From the NCBI GenBank assembly GCA_025454475.1, contig JALOOJ010000078.1, positions 1 to 33,154 on the forward strand: 33,154 nt of DNA, read 5' to 3'. The stretch is from Anaerolineae bacterium (GTDB lineage Bacteria > Chloroflexota > Anaerolineae > B4-G1 > SLSP01). Shown here one piece after another: positions 23,580 through 31,131 of the stretch (position 1 is the stretch's first letter; the number at the start of each line of letters is the position of its first letter). Under the pieces are notes generated by a model. The model worked only from the letters and a program-made list of their open reading frames with translations. It was not told the origin of the DNA and ran no database searches. Both the position numbers and the translations under genes were made by a program.

Positions 23580-25190
23580 ATGGCTGAACGACGTCAAACG
23601 GAGGTAGGCCCGATACGGGTCTACCCGCGGTCGGTGACTGAGATGCCGGTAACGCCCAAATCCGATGGGGCCCATCAGAATGGGGCGACCTATTTCCTGG
23701 CTCGGTTCGGTGCAGGGAAGAAGGTGCTGTGCATACGGGGCGACGCAGATGGTTTCGTCGGCGAGCGGGCCATGCTGGATAGAGCTCATCCGATTGGGGA
23801 CGCCCATCCGAATGAGAATGAGGTGTTGGTCTGCCCGCTGACGGCGGAGAACGCGCGAAGCCTGGCCGCAAGGCTCCCGTGGCTGCGCCCTGTGCCCCTC
23901 GGTCTGCAGACATCGGCAGGGTGTGGAGATCGTCTGGGGCTTGCCACGCCGGGGCACATCCGGGCTGTGCGTAAGGTGTGCCGCAGCGGCGCCACTGCCG
24001 CTACGGCGGGAGGAGTGGCACCGATTCTCGCTCAGCAGTCGATGCGCGAGAACGCGCGGACCGGACGCACGCCCCAGGAAGTGATGGACGATGCGATGTG
24101 GGGCGTGTTTGAGGAGGGGTGGCGCGAGCCGTGGGGTGCCGATGCTGACCATCTCAAGACCACGGCCGATATCGACCTGTGTGTTGCCGCCGGTTACACG
24201 TTCTTCACGATCGATCCGGGCGATCACGTCGACAACGCCGCCCATACTGATGATCTCGAAGTGCTCCAGCACAAGTTCAACGCACTGCCGTGGCCCCGAT
24301 TGCACGAGTACGCTGATGCGATGCGTGCACGTTATCTCACAAGTCCCCGTGGTTCTGACCGCGGCCAGAACCAAGACGAGGCTCTGTCGGCGCTCGGACT
24401 GGCGTTCGACGAGGTCTCGCTGCTCCGCGCGGCATGCAAGTACGGCGTGGCACTGGCGCACACGGCTGAGATGTACGAGCATCTGGTGACAGCTAAGGCT
24501 GGGAGCCCGTTTGAGTTGGAGGTATCGGTGGATGAGACGGAAACGCCGACATCGCCGCTGGAACACGTCTTCATCGCCACTGAGTTGTCGCGGCTCGGCG
24601 TTGAATGGGTTAGCCTGGCGCCGAGATACGTTGGCCGATTTGAGAAGGGGGTTGACTACATTGGCGACCTGCGGACCTTCGATGCCGAATTCGCAGGGCA
24701 CGCAGCCATCGCACGAGCGATGGGGCCCTATAAGCTGAGCATTCACTCGGGCTCGGACAAGTTCAGCATCTACCCCTCAATGGCAAGACACACCCGTGGT
24801 GTTGCCCATCTGAAGACCGCGGGCACCAGTTATCTCGAGGCGCTCCGGGCGGTGGCTAAGGCCGATCCGGTGCTCTTTCGTGAGATCCTGACCCTGGCCC
24901 GCGAGCGCTATGGTGAGGATCGGGCAAGCTATCATGTCTCAGCGGATGTGGCTAAGGTGCCCGATCAGGGCGACCTCACCGACGCTGCGCTTCCGGGCGT
25001 GCTTGATCTGTTTGACGGGCGGGAGGTGTTGCACGTAACGTTTGGATCGATCCTGGCGGTGTTCGGCGAGCGGCTGAAGGCAGTGCTCGACGCGAACGAA
25101 GAGGTGCACTATGACGCTTTGGAGGTGCACTTTGTGCGGCATCTGACGCCGTTTGCGGGCGTCGGAGCCCGTCAGAACGGGACGCCATAA
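23580..25190 (+). CDS. uxaE: Tagaturonate epimerase UxaE
   Basis: A 536-residue protein of the tagaturonate/fructuronate epimerase (UxaE) family, first known from hyperthermophilic Thermotoga, which interconverts D-tagaturonate and D-fructuronate so galacturonate can enter the mannonate route without tagaturonate reductase. Family blocks: GCGDRLGLATPGH (114-126), FFTIDPGDHVDN, HVFIATELSRLGVEWVSLAPRYVGRFEKGVDYIGDL split over two strands, and PYKLSIHSGSDKFSIYP. GAGGAGGAG precedes the ATG. Three segments come from hairpin repeats: GAHQNG (30-35), the SDRGQNQ region near 260, and the C-terminus GARQNGTP. A further AHPIGDAHPNEN stretch (69-80) looks like decayed copies. UxaC upstream and the SDR downstream fit the pathway exactly. 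Confidence 0.88.
   Translation: MAERRQTEVGPIRVYPRSVTEMPVTPKSDGAHQNGATYFLARFGAGKKVLCIRGDADGFVGERAMLDRAHPIGDAHPNENEVLVCPLTAENARSLAARLPWLRPVPLGLQTSAGCGDRLGLATPGHIRAVRKVCRSGATAATAGGVAPILAQQSMRENARTGRTPQEVMDDAMWGVFEEGWREPWGADADHLKTTADIDLCVAAGYTFFTIDPGDHVDNAAHTDDLEVLQHKFNALPWPRLHEYADAMRARYLTSPRGSDRGQNQDEALSALGLAFDEVSLLRAACKYGVALAHTAEMYEHLVTAKAGSPFELEVSVDETETPTSPLEHVFIATELSRLGVEWVSLAPRYVGRFEKGVDYIGDLRTFDAEFAGHAAIARAMGPYKLSIHSGSDKFSIYPSMARHTRGVAHLKTAGTSYLEALRAVAKADPVLFREILTLARERYGEDRASYHVSADVAKVPDQGDLTDAALPGVLDLFDGREVLHVTFGSILAVFGERLKAVLDANEEVHYDALEVHFVRHLTPFAGVGARQNGTP
23671..23684 (+). repeat. CAGA-loop hairpin in uxaE, N-terminal copy
   Basis: CCCAT CAGA ATGGG, a perfect 5-bp stem, read in frame as AHQNG. 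About 115 bases downstream (23786-23815) two degenerate copies with CCGA loops encode a similar AHPIGDAHPNEN stretch. Confidence 0.85.
24351..24372. repeat. Near-palindromic double CAGA element in uxaE
   Basis: GGTTCTG (24351-24357) pairs with CAGAACC (24366-24372) around an 8-nt centre containing CCGCGG. The left half is the reverse complement of the GGTCAGAACC core used elsewhere, so the element carries one copy in each orientation. It is read in frame as GSDRGQNQ. Confidence 0.8.
25158..25186 (+). repeat. Nested CAGA-loop hairpin at the uxaE C-terminus
   Basis: CCCGT CAGA ACGGG (25168-25181) lies within an outer GGCGTC/GACGCC pairing (25158-25163 with 25181-25186), ending two bases before the TAA. 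It supplies the last residues (GARQNGTP) of UxaE. A further GACGCC at 25145-25150 could pair alternatively with GGCGTC. Confidence 0.85.
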
Positions 25191-25202
25191 CGAGGAGGGA
25201 GA

Positions 25203-26051
25203 ATGGACAAGGGATATCTGGAACAGCTATTTGGGTTGGAGGGCAAGGTCGCCGTCCTTACCGGGGGAGGCGGCGTCCTGGTCAGTGCGATGGGCCGCGC
25301 GCTTGGAAAGGTAGGTGTGAAGGTCGTCATACTGGACATTGTACTGCCCGCCGCCGAACGCGTTGCGGACGACATCCGTTCGGCTGGTGGCGAGGCTCTC
25401 GCCGTTGGCTGCAACGTCCTGGACAAGTCGAGTATCCAGAGCGCGGCTGCGTCTGTGATCTCCTCGTACGGGCAGGTCGATATCCTCATCAATGGCGCTG
25501 GCGGCAACAAGAAAGAAGCGACCACGGCCGTCGGAACGGCTGGGCCAGACCTGTCCTTCTTCGACTTGCCTGCCGATGCCGTGAACTGGGTCTTCAACCT
25601 CAACTTCATCGGGACGCTGTTGCCATGCCAGGTGTTTGGGAAGCTAATGGCCGAGCAGGGGCGCGGTGTGATTCTCAACGTCTCGTCGATGAATGCGTTT
25701 CGTCCGCTGACTCGGATCCCGGCGTACTCCGCTGCGAAGGCCGCGGTCAGCAACTTCACGCAGTGGCTTGCAGTTCACATCAACCAGGAGTATTCTCCCC
25801 ATATCCGGGTCAACGCTTTGGCGCCCGGGTTCTACCTGACCGAGCAGAACCGCTTCCTGCTGACGGACGCGGCGACAGGCGACCTCACCCCGAGGGGGCA
25901 GTTGATCATCCAGCACACACCGATGGGTCGCTTCGGGGACCCTGACGATCTGATCAGCACCACGCTCTGGCTGCTATCGGACGGTGCGAGTTTCGTCACG
26001 GGTATCGTCGTTCCGGTGGATGGTGGGTTCAGTGCATTCAGTGGCGTGTAG
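25203..26051 (+). CDS. SDR family oxidoreductase, probable D-mannonate oxidoreductase
   Basis: A 282-residue short-chain dehydrogenase: cofactor loop TGGGGVLVSAMG (20-31), NGAGG (97-101), catalytic Ser161 or Ser162, Tyr175 and Lys179 in YSAAKA, and PVDGGFSAFSGV at the end. The TGGGGVL start and the N-terminal LFGLEGKVAV resemble the SDR-type mannonate oxidoreductases (fructuronate reductases) of Bacillus UxuB type rather than the unrelated E. coli UxuB. Reducing D-fructuronate to D-mannonate is the step needed after UxaC and UxaE. GAGGAGGGAGA precedes the ATG, 12 bases after uxaE, indicating co-transcription. The alternative is a gluconate 5-dehydrogenase-like activity. Confidence 0.82.
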   Translation: MDKGYLEQLFGLEGKVAVLTGGGGVLVSAMGRALGKVGVKVVILDIVLPAAERVADDIRSAGGEALAVGCNVLDKSSIQSAAASVISSYGQVDILINGAGGNKKEATTAVGTAGPDLSFFDLPADAVNWVFNLNFIGTLLPCQVFGKLMAEQGRGVILNVSSMNAFRPLTRIPAYSAAKAAVSNFTQWLAVHINQEYSPHIRVNALAPGFYLTEQNRFLLTDAATGDLTPRGQLIIQHTPMGRFGDPDDLISTTLWLLSDGASFVTGIVVPVDGGFSAFSGV

Positions 26052-26084
26052 CGAAGACGTTTGAGCTCATGAAGGGGGTTACCA

Positions 26085-27002
26085 GTGGCAGGCTATCCTG
26101 AACCGGCAAGGCCGTTGGCAGCGATGGAACCGGAACGCGGATTCTTCATTGGCATCGACTCAGATGGGTGCGCCTTCGATACGATGGAGATCAAGCACAA
26201 AGAGTGTTTTGCACCCAACATCATCAAGTGGTGGGACCTCCAGGCTGTGTCCAAGTACGCTCGGGAGGCCGCGGAGTTTGTCAACCTCTACTCCAAGTGG
26301 CGCGGTATCAACCGTTGGCCTGCGCTCGTGATGGTGTTCGATCTGCTGCGGGAGCGTGCGGAGGTCCAAGCGCGGCACGTCGTCCCACCCTTGGCCGAGG
26401 CTATTCGCGCGTTCATTGCTGATGATGGCTTCGCCAAGAGCGACAGCGGACTGGCAGGCTATATGGCATTACACCCATCGACCGAACTTGACACGGCATG
26501 GGCATGGACTCGGGGCGTCAACGCTACGATCGCCGATATGGTACACGGCGTGCCGCCCTTCCCCTACGTCCGCGAGAGCCTTGAAGCTCTGGCCGACAAG
26601 GCCGATATGATTGTGGTGTCTGCCACGCCTGTTGAGGCTCTGGTCCGGGAATGGGAGGAGCATGACATTGCGCGCTTTGTGCGCGCGATTGCTGGGCAGG
26701 AGATGGGGTCCAAGCAGCTTCATCTGGAGCTCGCTGCCAAGGGTAAGTATGATCGCACCCACATCCTGATGATCGGCGATGCCCCGGGCGACATGAAGGC
26801 CGCGAAGGCGAATGGGGCACTGTTCTTCCCCATCAACCCGGGCGACGAAGAGACGTCGTGGCGCCGCTTCTACGAAGAGGGTATGCACAAGTTCCTCTCC
26901 GAGACGTATGCCGGCGCCTATGAAGCTCGCTTGATTGCGGCGTTTGAGGCAGTGTTGCCGGCGACGCCGCCATGGAAGCGCCTTGGCGGCGCAGCGTCGT
27001 AG
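26085..27002 (+). CDS. HAD superfamily hydrolase
   Basis: A 305-residue haloacid-dehalogenase-type phosphatase. Motif I is GIDSDGCAFD (nucleophile Asp25, acid Asp27), motif II VVSAT (Ser179), motif III Lys210, motif IV GDAPGD (231-236). A large helical cap lies between motifs I and II (about residues 35-165). It would dephosphorylate a sugar phosphate or phosphonate in the cytoplasm; its position after the uronate genes suggests removal of a dead-end phosphorylated intermediate. GTG start with AAGGGGG six bases upstream. The last codons (GGAAS-stop) are encoded by the AGCGTCGTAGCG repeat. Confidence 0.85.
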   Translation: MAGYPEPARPLAAMEPERGFFIGIDSDGCAFDTMEIKHKECFAPNIIKWWDLQAVSKYAREAAEFVNLYSKWRGINRWPALVMVFDLLRERAEVQARHVVPPLAEAIRAFIADDGFAKSDSGLAGYMALHPSTELDTAWAWTRGVNATIADMVHGVPPFPYVRESLEALADKADMIVVSATPVEALVREWEEHDIARFVRAIAGQEMGSKQLHLELAAKGKYDRTHILMIGDAPGDMKAAKANGALFFPINPGDEETSWRRFYEEGMHKFLSETYAGAYEARLIAAFEAVLPATPPWKRLGGAAS

Positions 27003-27028
27003 CGGCCTGGAAGAGGCGCTAGGACGCT
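26993..27028. repeat. AGCGTCGTAGCG inverted repeat at the HAD gene stop
   Basis: AGCGTCGTAGCG (26993-27004) and CGCTAGGACGCT (27017-27028) are complementary at 11 of 12 positions around a 12-nt loop. The left arm contains the TAG stop and is identical to the one ending uxaC at 22463. It falls between the HAD gene and proB, a likely transcript boundary. Confidence 0.82.
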
Positions 27029-27050
27029 GATCCCTTTCACGGACCACACC

Positions 27051-28229
27051 ATGCGCGACGATCCAACAACACCGCCCAAGCGCATTGTCGTCAAGGTCGG
27101 CACGAGTGTGCTTACGGAGGGTACACGGCGCCTGAGCCCGCCGCGCATGGTCGATCTCGCGCGGCAGTGCGCGAACCTGCAGCACGCGGGGCATGAGGTG
27201 ATCCTGTGTACGTCGGGAGCGATCGCAGCCGGACGTGAGCGTCTGGGATATCCCGAGCTTGCCCCGACGGTCGCCAAAAAGCAGATGCTGGCTGCGGTGG
27301 GACAGAGCCGGCTGATGCTGATGTGGGAGCGGTTCTTCGAGATCTACGGCCTGAACGTGGGCCAGCTTCTTCTCACGCACGGCGACGTCGCGAGCCGCGG
27401 TCGCTTCCTCAACGCCCAAGACGCCTTGGACACGCTGATCGAGCACAAGATCATCCCCATCATCAATGAGAACGATGCTGTGGCCACCGACGAGATCAAG
27501 ATTGGTGACAATGATAACTTGTCGGCGCTGGTGGCGGTGCTCGCGGATGCCGATCTGCTGGTCCTCCTGACGGACCAACCGGGTCTCTTCACCGCCGATC
27601 CGCGGCGCGACCCGGATGCGCAGCTGATCACTGAGGTGCGCGTTATCGATGGCGCTCTGCGCGCCTTGGCTGGCGGAAGTCAGTCCGGCTTGGGTGTAGG
27701 GGGTATGGTGACCAAGCTGGAGGCTGCAACGACCGCACGGCGCGTCGGCACGGAGGTGCTCATAGCCGACGGTGCGGAGCCCAATGTACTCTTGCGGATT
27801 GTTGATGGTGAACCGCTCGGGACGCGCTTCCCGGCTCTGGACACGCCGCCGGAGAACCGGAAACGGTGGATCCTCGCCGGCGCCGTGAGCTCGGGCCATA
27901 TCGTGGTCGATCCAGGGGCGGCCAAGGCCCTGCGGTTCCAGGGACGGAGCCTGCTCCCGGCAGGTGTTGTTGCGGTGGAGGGCGTGTTCGAGCGGGGCGA
28001 CACCGTCCCAGTCCTGGTGAAGGAGCCGATCGGTGGGCCTCCGGGCAGCGGACTGCCTTCGGGCAGCGGACTACCCTCGCTGAACGGCGAAATCGCGCGC
28101 GGTGTCACGCGATATCCGAGCGACGAGCTTCAGCGGATCAGGGGATGCCACTCCGACAAGATCGCGGAGATCCTCGGGTATACCTATGGCAACGTGGTTG
28201 TGCATAGGAACGACATGGTTGTGCTGTAG
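27051..28229 (+). CDS. proB: Glutamate 5-kinase with PUA domain
   Basis: A 392-residue gamma-glutamyl kinase, the first step of proline synthesis (glutamate + ATP to glutamyl 5-phosphate). The amino-acid kinase domain starts at [11 protein letters not shown] (11-21), with the [29 protein letters not shown] and [10 protein letters not shown] blocks, followed by a C-terminal PUA domain from about residue 280 ([19 protein letters not shown]). Between ERGDTV and GEIARGV the PUA domain has an extra loop, with [12 protein letters not shown] encoded by hairpin repeats. The ribosome site is weak. proA follows, the standard proBA order. Odd only in sitting among catabolic genes. Confidence 0.95.
   Translation: MRDDPTTPPKRIVVKVGTSVLTEGTRRLSPPRMVDLARQCANLQHAGHEVILCTSGAIAAGRERLGYPELAPTVAKKQMLAAVGQSRLMLMWERFFEIYGLNVGQLLLTHGDVASRGRFLNAQDALDTLIEHKIIPIINENDAVATDEIKIGDNDNLSALVAVLADADLLVLLTDQPGLFTADPRRDPDAQLITEVRVIDGALRALAGGSQSGLGVGGMVTKLEAATTARRVGTEVLIADGAEPNVLLRIVDGEPLGTRFPALDTPPENRKRWILAGAVSSGHIVVDPGAAKALRFQGRSLLPAGVVAVEGVFERGDTVPVLVKEPIGGPPGSGLPSGSGLPSLNGEIARGVTRYPSDELQRIRGCHSDKIAEILGYTYGNVVVHRNDMVVL
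28043..28076 (+). repeat. Two 18-bp hairpin units with CGGA loop inside proB
   Basis: Two tandem 18-bp units (28043-28060, 28061-28078). The first is a perfect GGCAG CGGA CTGCC stem-loop; the second has one mismatch in the stem. In frame they encode the duplicated GSGLPS inserted in the PUA domain. Confidence 0.88.
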
Positions 28230-28258
28230 GGCAAGGGACTGGCGATTGGGGACAAGGT

Positions 28259-28286
28259 GCGTCAGAACGCGTGCGTCAGAACGCAT
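28259..28286 (+). repeat. Two CAGA-loop hairpins between proB and proA
   Basis: GCGT CAGA ACGC (28259-28270) and TGCGT CAGA ACGCA (28272-28285), 14 bp apart, lie in the 125-bp proB-proA gap, 70 bases before the proA start. Both stems are perfect. Confidence 0.9.
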
Positions 28287-28354
28287 GGGGCGCCGTCGCG
28301 CAGAGGCGAACAAGACAGTTCGCCATACGACCCAGACGCGGAAAGGGCCAGACG

Positions 28355-29707
28355 ATGAGTGTGAGTGATGCAGGTAGTGGTGAAACCACAAGGGGTTCAG
28401 CGGTTGTTGACCTGCTGGCGATGGGGAAGCGGGCGCAGGCTGCAGGACGGCGGCTGGCGGCGCTGACCACGGAAGCGAAGAACACGGCCCTTCTCGCGAT
28501 GGCTGACGAGATCGAGGCGCGGAGCGAGACGTTGCTTGCGCAGAATGCGCTTGATGTGGAGGACGGTCGCGCCAAGGGGCTTAGTGACGCGATCCTGGAT
28601 CGTCTACGGCTGGACGAGGCCCGCGTGAGGGCATTGGCGGATGGAACGCGGGCGATCGCCGTGCTTCCCGATCCGGTGGGCGAGACCATCGAAGGCCGTG
28701 TGCTGCCGAATGGGTTGCAGGTGAGCCGCCGGCGAACGCCGATCGGCGTCCTAGCCGTGATCTATGAGGCACGTCCAAACGTGACGATCGACATCGCTTC
28801 GCTTACGCTCAAGACTGGGAACGCGGTGATCCTGCGTGGTGGGAGCGAAACGCTGCGCTCCAACCTAGCGTTAGTCGAGGTGATCCGGGCCGCCCTGTCC
28901 AGAACCGGGATCCCACTGGATGCAGTTCAGATCATTGCGGACCCCGACCGTGCGCTGGTCACACAGTTGCTTCGCCTCGATGCTTACGTAGATATGATCA
29001 TACCACGCGGGGGCGCCGCTCTTCACCGGCTGTGCCGCGAGCAGAGCACGATCCCAGTCATCACCGGGGGTTTGGGGATCTGCCATCTCTATGTGGAGCC
29101 GTCGGCAGATCTGGATGGCGCGTTGGACGTGATTCAGAACTCCAAAGTGCAGCGACCTAGCGTGTGCAACGCGCTGGACACGCTGCTGGTGCACCGGGAC
29201 GTCGCAGCGGTGTTTCTGCCGCGCGTTGCTGCGCGGTTGGCGCAGGATAAGGTCGAGCTGCGGGCAGACGCGCGGGCTTGGGAGATCCTGGCGCCGGGTG
29301 GGCAGGACCTCTCAAAGCTTGCAGAAAACTCTTGGGCGGGTAGATGGCGTGGTGTGGTGAGGGCCGCGCCCGAAGACTATGATCAAGAATGGCTAAGCCT
29401 GATCCTGGGTGTCAAGGTCGTGGACGATATCGACGAAGCGATTGCGCACATTCAGGCGCACGGAACCTTTCACTCCGATGGCATTCTTTCGAATGACTGG
29501 TCTCACGTCACCCGTTTCGTCAACGAGGTGGACTCGGCGGCCGTGTTTGTGAACGCCAGCACCCGCTTCAACGACGGTGGGGAACTCGGGCTGGGCGCTG
29601 AGGTCGCCGTCAGCACCCAGAAGCTGCATGCGCGAGGACCGATGGGGCTAGCTGAACTGACCACGTACAAGTGGGTGGTGGTTGGTAAGATGCATGTACG
29701 GAAGTGA
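28355..29707 (+). CDS. proA: Glutamate-5-semialdehyde dehydrogenase
   Basis: A 450-residue gamma-glutamyl phosphate reductase, the second step of proline synthesis (NADPH-dependent reduction of glutamyl 5-phosphate). Signatures: [17 protein letters not shown], the RGG loop ([11 protein letters not shown]), [10 protein letters not shown], catalytic Cys271 in [15 protein letters not shown], and the family ending [28 protein letters not shown]. The start was set at ATG 28355 (AAGGG upstream), as longer versions would translate the hairpin repeats. Length is somewhat above E. coli ProA (417), mostly because of insertions after the active-site region. One step would remain, catalysed by ProC, not in this window. 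Confidence 0.95.
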   Translation: MSVSDAGSGETTRGSAVVDLLAMGKRAQAAGRRLAALTTEAKNTALLAMADEIEARSETLLAQNALDVEDGRAKGLSDAILDRLRLDEARVRALADGTRAIAVLPDPVGETIEGRVLPNGLQVSRRRTPIGVLAVIYEARPNVTIDIASLTLKTGNAVILRGGSETLRSNLALVEVIRAALSRTGIPLDAVQIIADPDRALVTQLLRLDAYVDMIIPRGGAALHRLCREQSTIPVITGGLGICHLYVEPSADLDGALDVIQNSKVQRPSVCNALDTLLVHRDVAAVFLPRVAARLAQDKVELRADARAWEILAPGGQDLSKLAENSWAGRWRGVVRAAPEDYDQEWLSLILGVKVVDDIDEAIAHIQAHGTFHSDGILSNDWSHVTRFVNEVDSAAVFVNASTRFNDGGELGLGAEVAVSTQKLHARGPMGLAELTTYKWVVVGKMHVRK

Positions 29708-29746
29708 TCAGGGATGAGGCAGAAGCGATAGGGGCGAGGGTCCGGA

Positions 29747-29768
29747 CGCTACGCCTTGTTGCGTAGCG
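29747..29768. repeat. 8-bp hairpin between proA and the larA-like gene
   Basis: CGCTACGC (29747-29754) pairs with GCGTAGCG (29761-29768) around CTTGTT. It shares the CGTAGCG/CGCTACG core with the elements at 22463 and 26993 and may end the proBA transcript. The following TAGCGCTA also resembles half of the LacI operator, but weakly. Confidence 0.7.
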
Positions 29769-29808
29769 CTAATCCTAGTGTGAATGCACGAGCACAGAGA
29801 GGTGACCC

Positions 29809-31083
29809 ATGAAGATCGGGAAGGGTTTTGAGGATCGCTATCTTACCGACGACGAGGTCAGGGATATACTGAATGCCGGGCTAGCGCAGGCCGATAGCGT
29901 CAGAACGCTCGACGGCAAGCAGGTGCTGGTGATCGTACCGGACAGCACGCGGACCGCGCCCATCCCGCTTATGTTCCGCCTGTTCACCGAGGTGCTGCAG
30001 CACCGGGTGGCGAAGCTGGACTTCCTCGTCGCGCTGGGGACGCACCTCCATATGAGCGAAGGCGCGCTCAATAGACACTTGGGGGTTACGGCTGAGGAAC
30101 GCTGGAACACCTACAGGTCCGTGGGGGTCTTCAACCATCAATGGGATGACCCGACGACGTTTGCGACCATCGGCGTCATCCCGCGGGCCGAGATCGAGGC
30201 GATCACCGATGGGATGCTGTCGATGGAGGTCCCGGTCACGATCAACAAGCGTGTGCTCGAGGCTGACCTGGTGATCGTGTGCGGCCCGGTATTCCCGCAC
30301 GAGGTGGTGGGTTTCTCCGGTGGGACGAAGTACTTCTTTCCTGGTGTCTCCGGACCCGAGGTGATCAACTTCACCCATTGGCTGGGGGCGTTGATCACCA
30401 GCATGGAGGTGATTGGGCGCGCCGACACAAAGGTGCGTGACGTCATAGACCGGGCGGTAGCGTTTGTCGCGACGCCGAAGCTCTTCTGCAACATGGTGGT
30501 GACCCACCACGGTATGGCAGGGCTCTTCGTTGGCGACTACAAGGATGCGTGGCTGGATGCGGTCGACCTGTCCTCCAAACTGCACGTCCGGTATGTGGAT
30601 CGTACGTACAAGCGGGTGCTTTCGGTGATGCCCGAGCTGTACGATGATATTTGGACGGCTGCGAAAGGAATGTACAAGGTCGAACCGGTGATCGAGGATG
30701 ACGGTGAGGTCATCATCTATGCGCCGCACATCGACGAGATTTCCTACACGCACGGGTCGGTCCTGGATCGGATCGGCTACCACGTGCGTGACTACTTCGT
30801 CAAGCAGTGGGATCAATTCTCGAGCGAGCCCTGGGGTGTACTGGCGCACTCGACGCACCTGCGCGGCGTCGGTACCTATGATGCTCATTCAGGTCAGGAG
30901 CGCCCGCGCATCAAGGTCACCTTGGCCACGGGTATCTCCAGAGAGCGATGCGAGCAAGTAGCGCTGGGGTATCTTGACCCAGCCTCGATCGACTTCGACG
31001 CATGGCGTGATCGGGAAGATGAGGGGATACTCCTCATCCCGCGAGCTGGAGAGCAGTTGTACAGAGTAAGGGGTGATAAGTGA
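29809..31083 (+). CDS. LarA-like protein (nickel-pincer lactate racemase family)
   Basis: A 424-residue member of the lactate racemase/2-hydroxyacid racemase family, whose characterised members use a nickel pincer nucleotide to racemise or epimerise hydroxyacids. Conserved features: VPDSTRTAP (43-51), GTHLH (77-81), the catalytic HEVVGFSGGTKYFFPG block (164-179) with His164 and Lys174, and His190. Family diversity is large and includes sugar-acid epimerases, so a uronate-derived 2-hydroxyacid is a fair guess. The LarB/LarC/LarE cofactor maturation genes are not in the window. GAGAGG precedes the ATG. A CAGA hairpin is embedded near the N-terminus (residues 29-33). Confidence 0.85.
   Translation: MKIGKGFEDRYLTDDEVRDILNAGLAQADSVRTLDGKQVLVIVPDSTRTAPIPLMFRLFTEVLQHRVAKLDFLVALGTHLHMSEGALNRHLGVTAEERWNTYRSVGVFNHQWDDPTTFATIGVIPRAEIEAITDGMLSMEVPVTINKRVLEADLVIVCGPVFPHEVVGFSGGTKYFFPGVSGPEVINFTHWLGALITSMEVIGRADTKVRDVIDRAVAFVATPKLFCNMVVTHHGMAGLFVGDYKDAWLDAVDLSSKLHVRYVDRTYKRVLSVMPELYDDIWTAAKGMYKVEPVIEDDGEVIIYAPHIDEISYTHGSVLDRIGYHVRDYFVKQWDQFSSEPWGVLAHSTHLRGVGTYDAHSGQERPRIKVTLATGISRERCEQVALGYLDPASIDFDAWRDREDEGILLIPRAGEQLYRVRGDK
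29896..29909 (+). repeat. CAGA-loop hairpin inside the larA-like gene
   Basis: AGCGT CAGA ACGCT, a perfect 5-bp stem, encoding SVRT in the N-terminal region, in a third reading phase compared with copies in uxaC and uxaE. Confidence 0.8.
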
Positions 31084-31087
31084 GCGG

Positions 31088-31111
31088 CGGTCAGAACCGG
31101 CGGTCAGAACC
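31088..31111 (+). repeat. Two CAGA-loop hairpins between larA-like and Gfo genes
   Basis: CGGT CAGA ACCG (31088-31099) and GGT CAGA ACC (31102-31111), 13 bp apart, starting four bases after the TGA of the larA-like gene and ending before the Shine-Dalgarno of the next gene. Confidence 0.88.
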
Positions 31112-31131
31112 ATGGTCATACGGAGGGAAGC

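Noticed and set aside
23535-24746. Long open frame (403 codons) on the - strand
   Set aside because: Antisense to uxaE; no recognisable protein.
26469-27899. Long open frame (476 codons) on the - strand
   Set aside because: Antisense to the HAD and proB genes, which are clearly real; no domain recognised and composition is typical of a GC-rich shadow frame.
29764-29773. Operator-like TAGCGCTA upstream of the larA-like gene
   Set aside because: It lacks the flanking bases of the 20030 site and overlaps a hairpin repeat that explains it.
29881-30888. Open frame of 335 codons on the - strand
   Set aside because: Antisense to the larA-like gene; Arg/His-rich shadow frame.
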